From Candidatus Acidulodesulfobacterium acidiphilum (GTDB lineage Bacteria; SZUA-79; Acidulodesulfobacterales; Acidulodesulfobacteraceae): a stretch of 37,085 bases of DNA. The position numbers were made by a program, and so were the translations under genes. Location of the stretch: NCBI GenBank assembly GCA_008534395.1, contig SHMQ01000020.1, positions 1 through 37,085 on the forward strand. Reading direction: 5' to 3'. This document shows, in pieces, positions 1 through 7,069 of the stretch (positions are counted from its first letter, which is position 1; every line of letters starts with the position of its first letter). The notes beneath the pieces were generated by a model. It was not told the origin of the DNA. It searched no databases and saw only the letters and a program-made list of their open reading frames with translations.

Positions 1-561
1 GTTAACATAGTCAACAATTTTTACCGCATTAGAAAAAGTTGCGGCTATATGGTGTTTTTCATATAGTTTTCTTAAAATATCTTTTTGTTCCTCGGTCATT
101 TTAATTTTGGTTCTAACATCGGTTTTAATTTCAACTTTGTGCCTTTTTAATATTTTTCTCATGCCCGATATATCAAGTCCTGCACCGGAGCCGTCCCAAT
201 CTAAGGCGGAAATGGTAGTTTTTTTGACCCCTGCGTTAAGAAGGCTTATTATATCCTCGGTAAGATTAATATTCTCGTGTTTAATTCTGCGATTTTCAAA
301 AATTTTATTAGGGTCTAACCCTGTGAGTTGCGCAAATCGCATAACTCTTGCAAGACCGTAAGATTTTGGAAAATTACAGATATGTTCCATTAGGTCAGGG
401 GCTATCATGTTATCGTTGTAAGATGCGGGTTTTTTTGGAGTTTCAATGCCGTCCAAAATTCTATTAAGCCTCATTTTAGATATTCCATAATGCTTGATTA
501 TATTTGTTTTCTTTAATCCTGCCTTATAACAAACAATTATAGCGTCTTCATTAGCCAACAT
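1..561 (-). CDS. HTH-containing protein, 3' end cut by window edge
   Basis: The minus strand is open from an ATG at 561 to position 1 (187 codons, no stop), so the C-terminus lies outside the window. The protein begins MLANEDAIIVCYKAG. Residues about 11-38 look like a helix-turn-helix (KAGLKKTNIIKHYGISKMRL). A second stretch near residues 115-145 (GVKKTTISALDW...MRKILKRH) has the same HTH-like rhythm, so this may be a repeated-HTH DNA-binding protein. In-frame ATGs also occur at 567 and 576; GGAG at about 576-573 best supports 561 (8-9 nt spacing). It is divergent from the gene at 684. The family is not recognised. Confidence 0.55.
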   Translation of the reverse strand, partial: MLANEDAIIVCYKAGLKKTNIIKHYGISKMRLNRILDGIETPKKPASYNDNMIAPDLMEHICNFPKSYGLARVMRFAQLTGLDPNKIFENRRIKHENINLTEDIISLLNAGVKKTTISALDWDGSGAGLDISGMRKILKRHKVEIKTDVRTKIKMTEEQKDILRKLYEKHHIAATFSNAVKIVDYVN

Positions 562-683
562 ATACATACTCTCCATTAAAACTGCATAAACATAAATAAT
601 TATATCAAATTTTTTTTAAAAAAATAAAAAGGTATCGAATGTCCTCCTATTTTTTAAAAAAGATATCATAAAATATTTTTATT

Positions 684-893
684 ATGAAAGAAAAAGAATT
701 TACCGAAAAACAAATTAACGGGCTTTTAACAATGCGGCAAGCCGGAAGATATCTCGGAGTTTGCTACAGAACAATGCAGCGGCTTGTATATGAACGGAAA
801 ATAGGATTTGTAAAAATGTATTCTGAATACAGGTTTAGAATTGAGGATTTAGATAAATTCATTGAAAAAAATTACATCAAACCGGTGAAATAA
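684..893 (+). CDS. Excisionase/MerR-type HTH DNA-binding protein
   Basis: A 69-residue protein that is almost entirely one winged-HTH domain of the excisionase-family type (HTH_17 style). It shows the pattern MRQAGRYLGVCYRTMQRLV (residues about 17-35), a basic wing (ERKIGFVKM...YRF), then RIEDLDKFIEKNY. Such proteins act as recombination directionality factors or small repressors in mobile elements, which fits the island. No good Shine-Dalgarno precedes the ATG; an internal ATG at 732 is possible but would remove part of the domain. The two integrases are about 2.7 kb and 17 kb away, so the partner is unknown. It could instead be a local transcriptional regulator. Confidence 0.7.
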   Translation: MKEKEFTEKQINGLLTMRQAGRYLGVCYRTMQRLVYERKIGFVKMYSEYRFRIEDLDKFIEKNYIKPVK

Positions 894-950
894 TTTTTAA
901 ATAAAGGATATATAAATAATAAAAACTGTAAAAATGGAGGTAAAATTATC

Positions 951-1379
951 ATGAAAATTAGAGAAAAAACAAACATTAAACTTTTTCTGGGAGACGAAAC
1001 GGAGAATTATTATATATTATCGAATTGCAGCATTTTCGATTACGGCAACCCCAGCCCTGATATCGAACCTGACGGATATACATATATCCTTCCCAAACGA
1101 AAGTCTTTTTTTCAGTTTAAAGGGCAGGATCAAGAACTTCTGGTTTATGTTGAGAAAGTTGATCGGCAGAATAAGCTGGTTTATGTTTCACAGACCCATT
1201 GGTTATGGATGAAAAACCTGATAAAATCAGAACTTGGCCTGGACGTTAGGATCACAAAGAGATATGCGGGGAAGTTAACGGTAGGAAAACTCATAAATCA
1301 GGGACAAATTGTAGATAAAATTGCGGTAAAGCATTTATCGGAAATAATTAGGGAAAAGATTTATCTGAAAACCAAATAG
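951..1379 (+). CDS. Hypothetical protein, 142 aa
   Basis: I do not recognise this family. The start is well supported: GGAGGT lies about 10 nt before the ATG at 951. The protein is soluble, with no signal peptide or membrane segment. The N-terminal two thirds alternates short hydrophobic strands with charged turns (residues about 8-85), suggesting a beta-rich fold. The C-terminal part (residues about 98-142) is basic and helical (RITKRYAGKLTVGKL). It follows the excisionase-like gene by 57 nt in the same direction and could be co-transcribed. It is convergent with the SIR2-like gene. Confidence 0.6.
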   Translation: MKIREKTNIKLFLGDETENYYILSNCSIFDYGNPSPDIEPDGYTYILPKRKSFFQFKGQDQELLVYVEKVDRQNKLVYVSQTHWLWMKNLIKSELGLDVRITKRYAGKLTVGKLINQGQIVDKIAVKHLSEIIREKIYLKTK

Positions 1380-1435
1380 CATATGGATTTCAGTGGTATT
1401 TATTATAATGTTATTCTATTTTGCATAATAATCTT

Positions 1436-2602
1436 TCAAACTGATAAACCTAAATGGTCTGCGCTATTCATTATTTCTTTATAATCGCAATTTAAGTCTT
1501 CGGCGATTGTTCTTATACTTTCCTTGAATTTTAAATTTCTAATTTCTCTTCTGTAATTGTGGTCTTTGAATTGGTCTTTTAAAGACTGTTCGGGATTGAT
1601 TATTATCATGCGTTTGTAATTTTTAGCATGTTCATCTATATACTCCCTTATAGAATCATCGCTTTCCGGGAAAGAATATCCTATTATATAGATATAATCA
1701 GCCGAACTTATTTCTTTTTTTACTCTATCATGAATAATTTGAAGCTTTTCATAATTCTTGCTTTTAGCAGGAGGAATAATAAACGGTTCTTCATCGCAGA
1801 AAACGGGATTAGACAAGGATGTGGCTCTGCAATAAGGACACTCATGTTTATTCAATAAATTACGCATTTCTAAATTAATATTTCCTTCTTTCCACGGACT
1901 TACACCCCATCTTTCGCTGAGAGCTTTACTTATTTGACGAGACATGAAATATTTTTGTCCATGCTCGGTAAACGTTACAGGTGAAATTCCGCCGCATTTA
2001 TTGCATAAAGCCCAATTTAATGAGCCGTGTGGTTTAAGTAATGGTATTTGCGAATAACTCTTATCGAAACAATATCCATAGGGCAAACGCAAAAGATTTA
2101 ATGCGTAATCCAACGAAATATCATAATTGAAAGTAATCAGGGATATGTTATACGCTGTTTTAATTTTATCTAATAATGTTGCAAATAAACCATAAGGTTT
2201 TGGCGGTTGATTATATTTTAATTCATTTCTTACGGATTGCGGAAAGATGATAGATTGCGCGAGAGTTTCTAAAATTAAATTTTTTAAAGAAAATAAAATT
2301 GATTTTTTATCATCAATCGAAATAGGCAAATCTTCTATAAATTGGATTTCTTCTAATATCGAAAAAACCGATTCGATATTATTCCAATCAATTTCCTTAT
2401 TTAATTTTTCCTCTATTCTCCCATTTCTGAGGGTATCAATAGCACTAAAGACCCTTTCAAAATCATTTTTATTTTTCAAATCAACTTTCTTGTCAAAAAT
2501 AATTTCTTTTGCTTTATCAAGGAAGTTGCCCATTAAAGGCGCTCCTCCCTCCGCAGACGCTCCCGCTCCAAGGATAAATAATATTTTTTCCATATTCTTC
2601 AT
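1436..2602 (-). CDS. SIR2-like NAD-binding protein, probable defence effector
   Basis: A 388-residue protein with the hallmarks of the SIR2-like superfamily: a glycine-rich NAD-binding loop GAGAS at residues 12-16, the TFNYD motif at 157-161, and PHGSLNW with the expected catalytic histidine at 192. Two Cys pairs (C200/C203 and C255/C258) form a likely zinc ribbon, and GYSFPESD at 308-315 resembles the terminal Rossmann strand of the family. SIR2-like proteins in defence islands commonly degrade NAD+ to abort phage infection (family knowledge). Whether this one hydrolyses NAD+ or deacylates proteins cannot be read from sequence. It is a stand-alone gene. The start is either residue 1 or the Met four codons in (2593); both have weak ribosome binding sites. 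Confidence 0.8.
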   Translation of the reverse strand: MKNMEKILFILGAGASAEGGAPLMGNFLDKAKEIIFDKKVDLKNKNDFERVFSAIDTLRNGRIEEKLNKEIDWNNIESVFSILEEIQFIEDLPISIDDKKSILFSLKNLILETLAQSIIFPQSVRNELKYNQPPKPYGLFATLLDKIKTAYNISLITFNYDISLDYALNLLRLPYGYCFDKSYSQIPLLKPHGSLNWALCNKCGGISPVTFTEHGQKYFMSRQISKALSERWGVSPWKEGNINLEMRNLLNKHECPYCRATSLSNPVFCDEEPFIIPPAKSKNYEKLQIIHDRVKKEISSADYIYIIGYSFPESDDSIREYIDEHAKNYKRMIIINPEQSLKDQFKDHNYRREIRNLKFKESIRTIAEDLNCDYKEIMNSADHLGLSV

Positions 2603-2702
2603 TATATTACTTTAATCATGTTTTAACAAAATTTTTTAATACAACAAATTTTTCGTAAAAGTAAAGCTTTCCAAAGATTAACGTTTTTATGAACCCCCTG
2701 CG

Positions 2703-2902
2703 GTCAAGCGTGCATACGCTTGTCAGGTTCGGGCGGAAGCCCGATATAATGCCCTTAGACTGTTTGTTTCGCCGGAGTTTGATTTTGCCGAAAGGCTCGC
2801 TTTCCAAACCGCTTGCCGGTTTGGAAAGCAAAATCAAACGGAGCAAGAAACAAACCTCTATAAGCTTTCTTCAGTTTGTGTTTTTTACAAACTGAAGAAA
2901 GC
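2703..2902. repeat. Foldback hairpin array (four hairpins, msr-msd-like topology)
   Basis: Four perfect or near-perfect hairpins follow one another. (1) CAAGCGT/ACGCTTG, 2705-2722, loop GCAT. (2) TCGGGC/GCCCGA, 2729-2744, loop GGAA. (3) A long compound stem 2762-2855: outer GTTTGTTTC/GAAACAAAC, middle GTTTGATTTT/AAAATCAAAC, a side hairpin GCC-GAAA-GGC at 2787-2796, and an inner 13-bp stem GCTTTCCAAACCG/CGGTTTGGAAAGC with loop CTTGC. (4) A 16-bp stem 2864-2879/2887-2902 with a 7-nt T-rich loop. The order of small hairpins then long ones resembles a retron RNA, but no RT gene is adjacent. A MITE-like foldback element or REP-type repeat is equally possible. Confidence 0.75.
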
Positions 2903-2960
2903 GTGGAAAATGCTTGAAAAACCTAATTTGACGAAAAGTGATTACTATTTTTATAAATTG

Positions 2961-2969
2961 TGGTATAAT
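2961..2969 (+). promoter_or_regulatory. Extended -10 promoter
   Basis: TGGTATAAT is a full TGnTATAAT extended -10 element; no matching -35 sits at 17 bp. The predicted start is near 2976, about 625 nt before the recombinase ATG, so transcription from here would yield a very long leader or a free RNA. Confidence 0.5.
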
Positions 2970-2975
2970 TAAAAT

Positions 2976-3595
2976 ATAAAATGTTTAGTCAATTCTTTTT
3001 AGGTTTCGCGCTTTAATTGGCGGCGCTTTTAAAGAAATCTATTATCTTCGCAAGAGATTAAAACTTACCTATCTTCGAAAGAAGATCAAAAACTTTCCAA
3101 TCCGAAACGAACGGATTATTAAATTCGCAAATATTTGCTTTGGATTTTGTAAGATTTTTATTTCCACGGTGATTTTTAAGTTTATTTATAAACGATGAAA
3201 ATACCGGCGGGATTAAAGATTTTAAAAAGGAAATATTCCTGCTCGGAAAGAAATCCGGGTCAATTCTAAAAGTAAATATCCTTTCTAATGCAGGCCGAAA
3301 TCCTGCACAGTTATTTTGCTAACCGTTTAAGGTTTAACTCTAAAAAAACCTTCCAAGACTTGCCGGGTCTTTAAATCCGAAAAATAATATTAAAAACTAT
3401 ATAGGGATTATTGGCTTATCCTCAAAAGATTTTCTCCTTAGAGCTGGTATTGTCTTTCCAGTCAAAAGCCATATTAAAAGACATTTTCGACCTTAAATCG
3501 GCATGGGTGTTTCATGGCATTATAGAATATAGGCAGGGTTAAATGCCAATGGCAAAAGTTTGTCTAAATAAAAATAAATATTTTTACGGAGGATA
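2976..3595 (+). ncRNA. Candidate structured RNA or long structured leader
   Basis: The stretch between the TGGTATAAT promoter and the recombinase is non-coding and carries many short stems joined by A-rich linkers. Examples: ATCTTC-GAAA-GAAGAT (about 3070-3085, GNRA-type loop), AATCCG/CGGATT (about 3099-3117), the perfect palindrome GCAAATATTTGC (3127-3138), AGGAA-ATA-TTCCT (about 3228-3240), CTCGGA/TCCGGG (about 3242-3259, one G-U), TGCAGG/CCTGCA (about 3289-3307), AAGAC/GTCTT (about 3355-3371) and TGCCA-A-TGGCA (about 3543-3553). Large ornate RNAs are known from mobile elements (GOLLD, ROOL), but I recognise no diagnostic motif of any class. Transcription and folding are inferred. Confidence 0.35.
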
Positions 3596-3600
3596 TTAAA

Positions 3601-4476
3601 ATGACTAAAATAGAATATAAGATAAATCGGGAATTAAGAGAGATAGAGCATTTTCATAAAATGGACGCGCCGTTATCGGTTGTTTCAAATAAAACAGACC
3701 ATGACATAAGGCAGGACATGCGCCGCATAGCTCATGACGCCAGGCATTACGATATAGGCGTAACCGCCAACAGGAAAGCCGACATCGGCAAATGGAGTAA
3801 CGCCGATATCGAAAAAATGGTAAATTATTATAAGGCTCAGGGTCTAAAAGACGCTACTATTATCAACTATGTTTCTTCCTTAAGGTCTTTTTTGCATGAA
3901 ACAGGCAGAACGAATATTAATATTTCCAACGGAGAACTTGGACTTAAAAGAGAAATTGAATATAAGGACAAAAGCCTCGCCGCCAAAGGAGTGGATATAA
4001 AAGAAAAGCTCCGGTATTTTAAAGAAAAGGACGCCAACGTTTACGTTCAGTTGAAAATTGCGAGTATAGCGGGCTTAAGGAAAGAAGAAAGCGTCCACGC
4101 CGGACTTGCGCTTTCAAAAGGTTATGAAATAGTAAAAAACGGCACTCTTGAATTAAAAGGCTCTTGGTGCAAAAACGGCAGACCCAGAGAAATAAAACTT
4201 TCTTCGAAGAAACTTAAAGAACTTGCGGAACTTCGTAAATTCGCGATGAACTGCAATTACGATACCGGCAGGAACTTAAAGCAGGAAATGAACCATCTGG
4301 GAAATTCCATTAAAAATGCAGGCTTCAATATGCACGCCATAAGGCACGCTGTGGCACAGGAAAGATATGCGGAATTAATTGTGGAAGGGAAGTCGGATAA
4401 GGAAGCCAGGCAGGTCGTTTCCAACGAACTCGGACACGGTAGAATTTATGTGACGAAGATTTATCTGGGGAAGTAG
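3601..4476 (+). CDS. Tyrosine recombinase, Integrase_1-like
   Basis: A 291-residue site-specific recombinase. An N-terminal SAM-like core-binding domain (about residues 60-100, with ATIINYVSSLRSFLHET) is followed by a catalytic domain with the tyrosine-recombinase residues: Arg in AGLRKEES, HAIRH (HxxR box), and ELGHGR with the terminal tyrosine in VTKIYLG. The set is complete, so the enzyme is probably active. It breaks and rejoins DNA through a 3'-phosphotyrosine. The start is firm: GGAGG lies 8 nt before the ATG. It is only distantly related to the integrase at 17987-19048, so the island carries two independent recombinases. The hairpin-rich 1 kb upstream may contain its target or regulatory sites. 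Confidence 0.85.
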   Translation: MTKIEYKINRELREIEHFHKMDAPLSVVSNKTDHDIRQDMRRIAHDARHYDIGVTANRKADIGKWSNADIEKMVNYYKAQGLKDATIINYVSSLRSFLHETGRTNINISNGELGLKREIEYKDKSLAAKGVDIKEKLRYFKEKDANVYVQLKIASIAGLRKEESVHAGLALSKGYEIVKNGTLELKGSWCKNGRPREIKLSSKKLKELAELRKFAMNCNYDTGRNLKQEMNHLGNSIKNAGFNMHAIRHAVAQERYAELIVEGKSDKEARQVVSNELGHGRIYVTKIYLGK

Positions 4477-4602
4477 AGTAAATTTTACTTGATAAATATC
4501 AATAATTTGATATTATGAATAATGAATTTTCTCTATTATTCAAAGTTTTATAATTTGGTCATTTTATTTGATTGAGGAATCAACAAATTTCGGTTTTAAA
4601 AT

Positions 4603-5541
4603 ATGGAAAAGACTTTATCAAAATTAAATAAAGTAGAATTGCGCTCTGTTTGGGGGCATGAAGCGATTGATTTTACAAGCTGGCTTGCCAGACAGGAAAA
4701 TCTTGATATATTGAGTGAAGAAATCGGGGTTAACATAAAGCTTATCGAAAAAGAAGCAAATGTTGGAAAATTCAGCGTTGATATTCTTGCCGAAGAAGAA
4801 TCCTTAGATAGAAAGATAATAATTGAGAATCAACTTGAAGCCACAAACCATGATCATTTGGGAAAAATTATCACCTATGCGTCAGGATATGACGCTAAAA
4901 TAATAATATGGATCGTTAAAGATGTACGCGAAGAACATCAAAAAGCAATTGAGTGGTTAAATGAACATACTGATGAAAACATCAGTTTTTTCTTAATAAA
5001 AATTGAACTTTGGCAGATTAACAACTCTAATCCTGCGCCAAAGTTTGAAATTATAGTCAGCCCTAATGAATGGGCAAAAACATTTAAAACAAGCCCGTCA
5101 AATAGGGATTTTACAGATACTAAACTTAAACAACTAGCATTTTGGGACAAATTCAAAAGTTTTGTTCAAGGAAAAAATGATAGTATTCGCTTACAAACTC
5201 CGAAACCTCAACACTGGTATGTTATTAGCATAGGAAGCTCGGAAGCCAATATTGTTTTAACTATCAACTCACGCGAAAATTTACTTGTTTGCGTTATTAG
5301 CATAAACAAAAATAAAGATTTATTTGATTTTTTAAAAAAAAAGAAGGATGAAATCGAAAAAGAAATTGGTGAATCCACCACATGGAGAGATGACCTCGCT
5401 TATCCCCAAATTTTTATCGAAAAAAATGTACCAGGTATATTTAATATAGAGAAAACCGAAGAATATTTTGAATGGTTTTATGAGAAAACGCTTTTATTTC
5501 AAAAAGTGTTTAGGAAATATATTAAAGAATTTAAAAAATAA
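4603..5541 (+). CDS. DUF4268 protein with PD-(D/E)XK nuclease-like N-terminus
   Basis: A 312-residue two-part protein. Residues about 40-110 form a restriction-endonuclease-like fold: D60 in GKFSVDILAE, then IIIENQ with E75 and Q77 replacing the usual ExK. Downstream, HLGKIITYASGYDAKIIIWI is typical of this nuclease group. The C-terminal half (from about 155, FWDKFKSFV ... EWFYEK) matches my memory of DUF4268. It is the first gene of a co-directional run with an AAA+ ATPase, Mod and Res, suggesting a DNA-targeting role. The Gln in place of Lys occurs in some nucleases of the superfamily but could lower activity. No Shine-Dalgarno is visible. Confidence 0.75.
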   Translation: MEKTLSKLNKVELRSVWGHEAIDFTSWLARQENLDILSEEIGVNIKLIEKEANVGKFSVDILAEEESLDRKIIIENQLEATNHDHLGKIITYASGYDAKIIIWIVKDVREEHQKAIEWLNEHTDENISFFLIKIELWQINNSNPAPKFEIIVSPNEWAKTFKTSPSNRDFTDTKLKQLAFWDKFKSFVQGKNDSIRLQTPKPQHWYVISIGSSEANIVLTINSRENLLVCVISINKNKDLFDFLKKKKDEIEKEIGESTTWRDDLAYPQIFIEKNVPGIFNIEKTEEYFEWFYEKTLLFQKVFRKYIKEFKK

Positions 5542-5646
5542 GTAGCATGAAGCTAAAGATGAAGGATTTAAACCTCTACAGAGAATGCATACTGAATCAT
5601 GGTTGAGCATGCTATCGATCCACAAACTCGCTAAAATAAATGAATC

Positions 5647-6888
5647 ATGAATAAAGTAAATCCATTTACCCCAAATAGTCCTATTAACAGAGGTACATTT
5701 GCTGGCCGTTATGAAGAAATTGAGGCTATTGATAAGGGTTTATATCAAGCTAACAATGGAAACCCGACGCACATACTTCTGGTTGGAGAAAGAGGTATTG
5801 GGAAAACCTCCTTGCTTTATGTTAGTGAAATTTTTGCCAAAGGGGAACTTAATTGGTCAGGGGGAAAGCATAATTTTTTGGTTGTAAGACTTAACTTAAA
5901 TGATAAAATTGGTTTAGTCGATTTTGCAATAATTTTAGCAAAAGCTATTAAAAGGCAGATAGACATAGAACATCCTACCCTTACTTTTGTAAAAAAAGCT
6001 TTGGAAATTCTTAGCAGACTTGAGGTTCAAGGATTAAGTTATAAAAAAGAAAAATCTAGTATTTCAAATGAGGAAGAATTTATTCAAGATTTTATTTATT
6101 CAATTGCAGATACTATTAAATCAATAAGAGACCCAAAATCTTCAACAGAAAGCAAGGATGGGTTAGTAATTCTTATAGACGAAGCGGATAAGGCTTCAAA
6201 AGAACTCAATCTCGGTTCTTTTTTGAAAAATTTATCGGAAAATCTTGTTGCAGAGAACGCAAATCATATTCTTTTTATAGTATCTGGTCTTCCTGGAATG
6301 AGAAAAATGCTTACTGATAGCCATGAGTCATCTCTTCGTCTTTTTGAAGAGCATTATCTTGGGCCATTGTCAAAAGAAGATACTAAAAAGGTTATAAAAC
6401 AAGGATTAGATGATAATATAGAAAAAAATTCAAAAGAAAATATAAAAATAAACGATGATGCTCAAGAAGCTATTTATGTTTTTTCAGAAGGGTACCCACA
6501 TTTCGTCCAACAAATTGGATATTCAGTTTTTGAAGAGAATAATGATGATGTAATTTCAATAGAGGATTTTAATAAGAGTTATGCTAAAGCCCTTATTCAA
6601 ATAGGAAGCAGATTTTATTATAAACCTTTTTATCAAGATATAACAGCCGAAACACAACGACAAATATTACGAATAATGGCCGAAAAATGGAATGGTTGGA
6701 TAACACGTGGTGAAATAAAAAATAAATTTCAAGGCAAAGAAACAGCTTTGACTAATGGCTTAAAAGCTCTTAGGGACAAAGCTATTATAATTTCTAAAGA
6801 AGGTGTTAAGGGAGAGTATCGCTTACAATGGGCAAGTTTTGCTCTTTGGATAAAATTGCAAGGAGGAACCGATGAAGATTCCTTGTAG
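5647..6888 (+). CDS. AAA+ ATPase with C-terminal winged helix (AAA_16/Orc1-Cdc6-like)
   Basis: A 413-residue ATPase. The N-terminus (NPFTPNSPINRGTFAGR) is the typical lead-in of this family; Walker A is GERGIGKTSL (about 47-56) and Walker B is LVILIDEADKA (about 173-183). A sensor-like segment IVSGLPGMRK follows. The last about 75 residues (TAETQRQILRIMAEK ... GWITRGEIKNKF ... GEYRLQWASFALWI) form a winged-helix domain, so DNA-bound ATP hydrolysis is likely. It is 106 nt after the DUF4268 nuclease gene and 182 nt before mod, all co-directional. Pairing of an ATPase with a nuclease is common in defence, but a link to the Mod/Res pair is inference. Confidence 0.8.
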   Translation: MNKVNPFTPNSPINRGTFAGRYEEIEAIDKGLYQANNGNPTHILLVGERGIGKTSLLYVSEIFAKGELNWSGGKHNFLVVRLNLNDKIGLVDFAIILAKAIKRQIDIEHPTLTFVKKALEILSRLEVQGLSYKKEKSSISNEEEFIQDFIYSIADTIKSIRDPKSSTESKDGLVILIDEADKASKELNLGSFLKNLSENLVAENANHILFIVSGLPGMRKMLTDSHESSLRLFEEHYLGPLSKEDTKKVIKQGLDDNIEKNSKENIKINDDAQEAIYVFSEGYPHFVQQIGYSVFEENNDDVISIEDFNKSYAKALIQIGSRFYYKPFYQDITAETQRQILRIMAEKWNGWITRGEIKNKFQGKETALTNGLKALRDKAIIISKEGVKGEYRLQWASFALWIKLQGGTDEDSL

Positions 6889-7069
6889 TGGCGATATATC
6901 TGAATGCTTGGCTGCAGGAACATGGACATGAAGTGTAATAGTTTGCAACTATTGAGCCTTGGAATTATGATTTTAAATTAAGACATAATAAAATTTTACA
7001 CATAAAAAAGAAAATAATATTATTCGTTACGGAATGAAAACAATTACTCAATAAAAAAGAATAAAAAAA

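Larger units (their letters stand above)
2603..3600. other. Gene-free block of about 1 kb, unusually rich in hairpins
   Basis: No convincing coding sequence is present. The short open frames at 2616-2846 and 2689-2895 run over the arms of long inverted repeats, lack Shine-Dalgarno sequences and look spurious. The block has three parts: an AT-rich upstream zone of the SIR2-like gene (to about 2690), a GC-richer foldback hairpin array (2703-2902), and a promoter followed by some 620 nt of hairpins leading to the recombinase at 3601. The parts are annotated separately. Confidence 0.7.

Noticed and set aside
107-361. Plus-strand open frame of 84 codons
   Set aside because: It is a shadow of the longer minus-strand frame running from 561 off the left edge, which has HTH-like content and a ribosome binding site.
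2616-2895. Two opposing open frames of about 70 codons in the hairpin array
   Set aside because: They arise from the inverted-repeat arms, lack Shine-Dalgarno sequences and have no domain-like pattern.
5547-5606. 19-codon frame between the DUF4268 and ATPase genes
   Set aside because: It is too short, has no clear ribosome binding site and no recognisable content.
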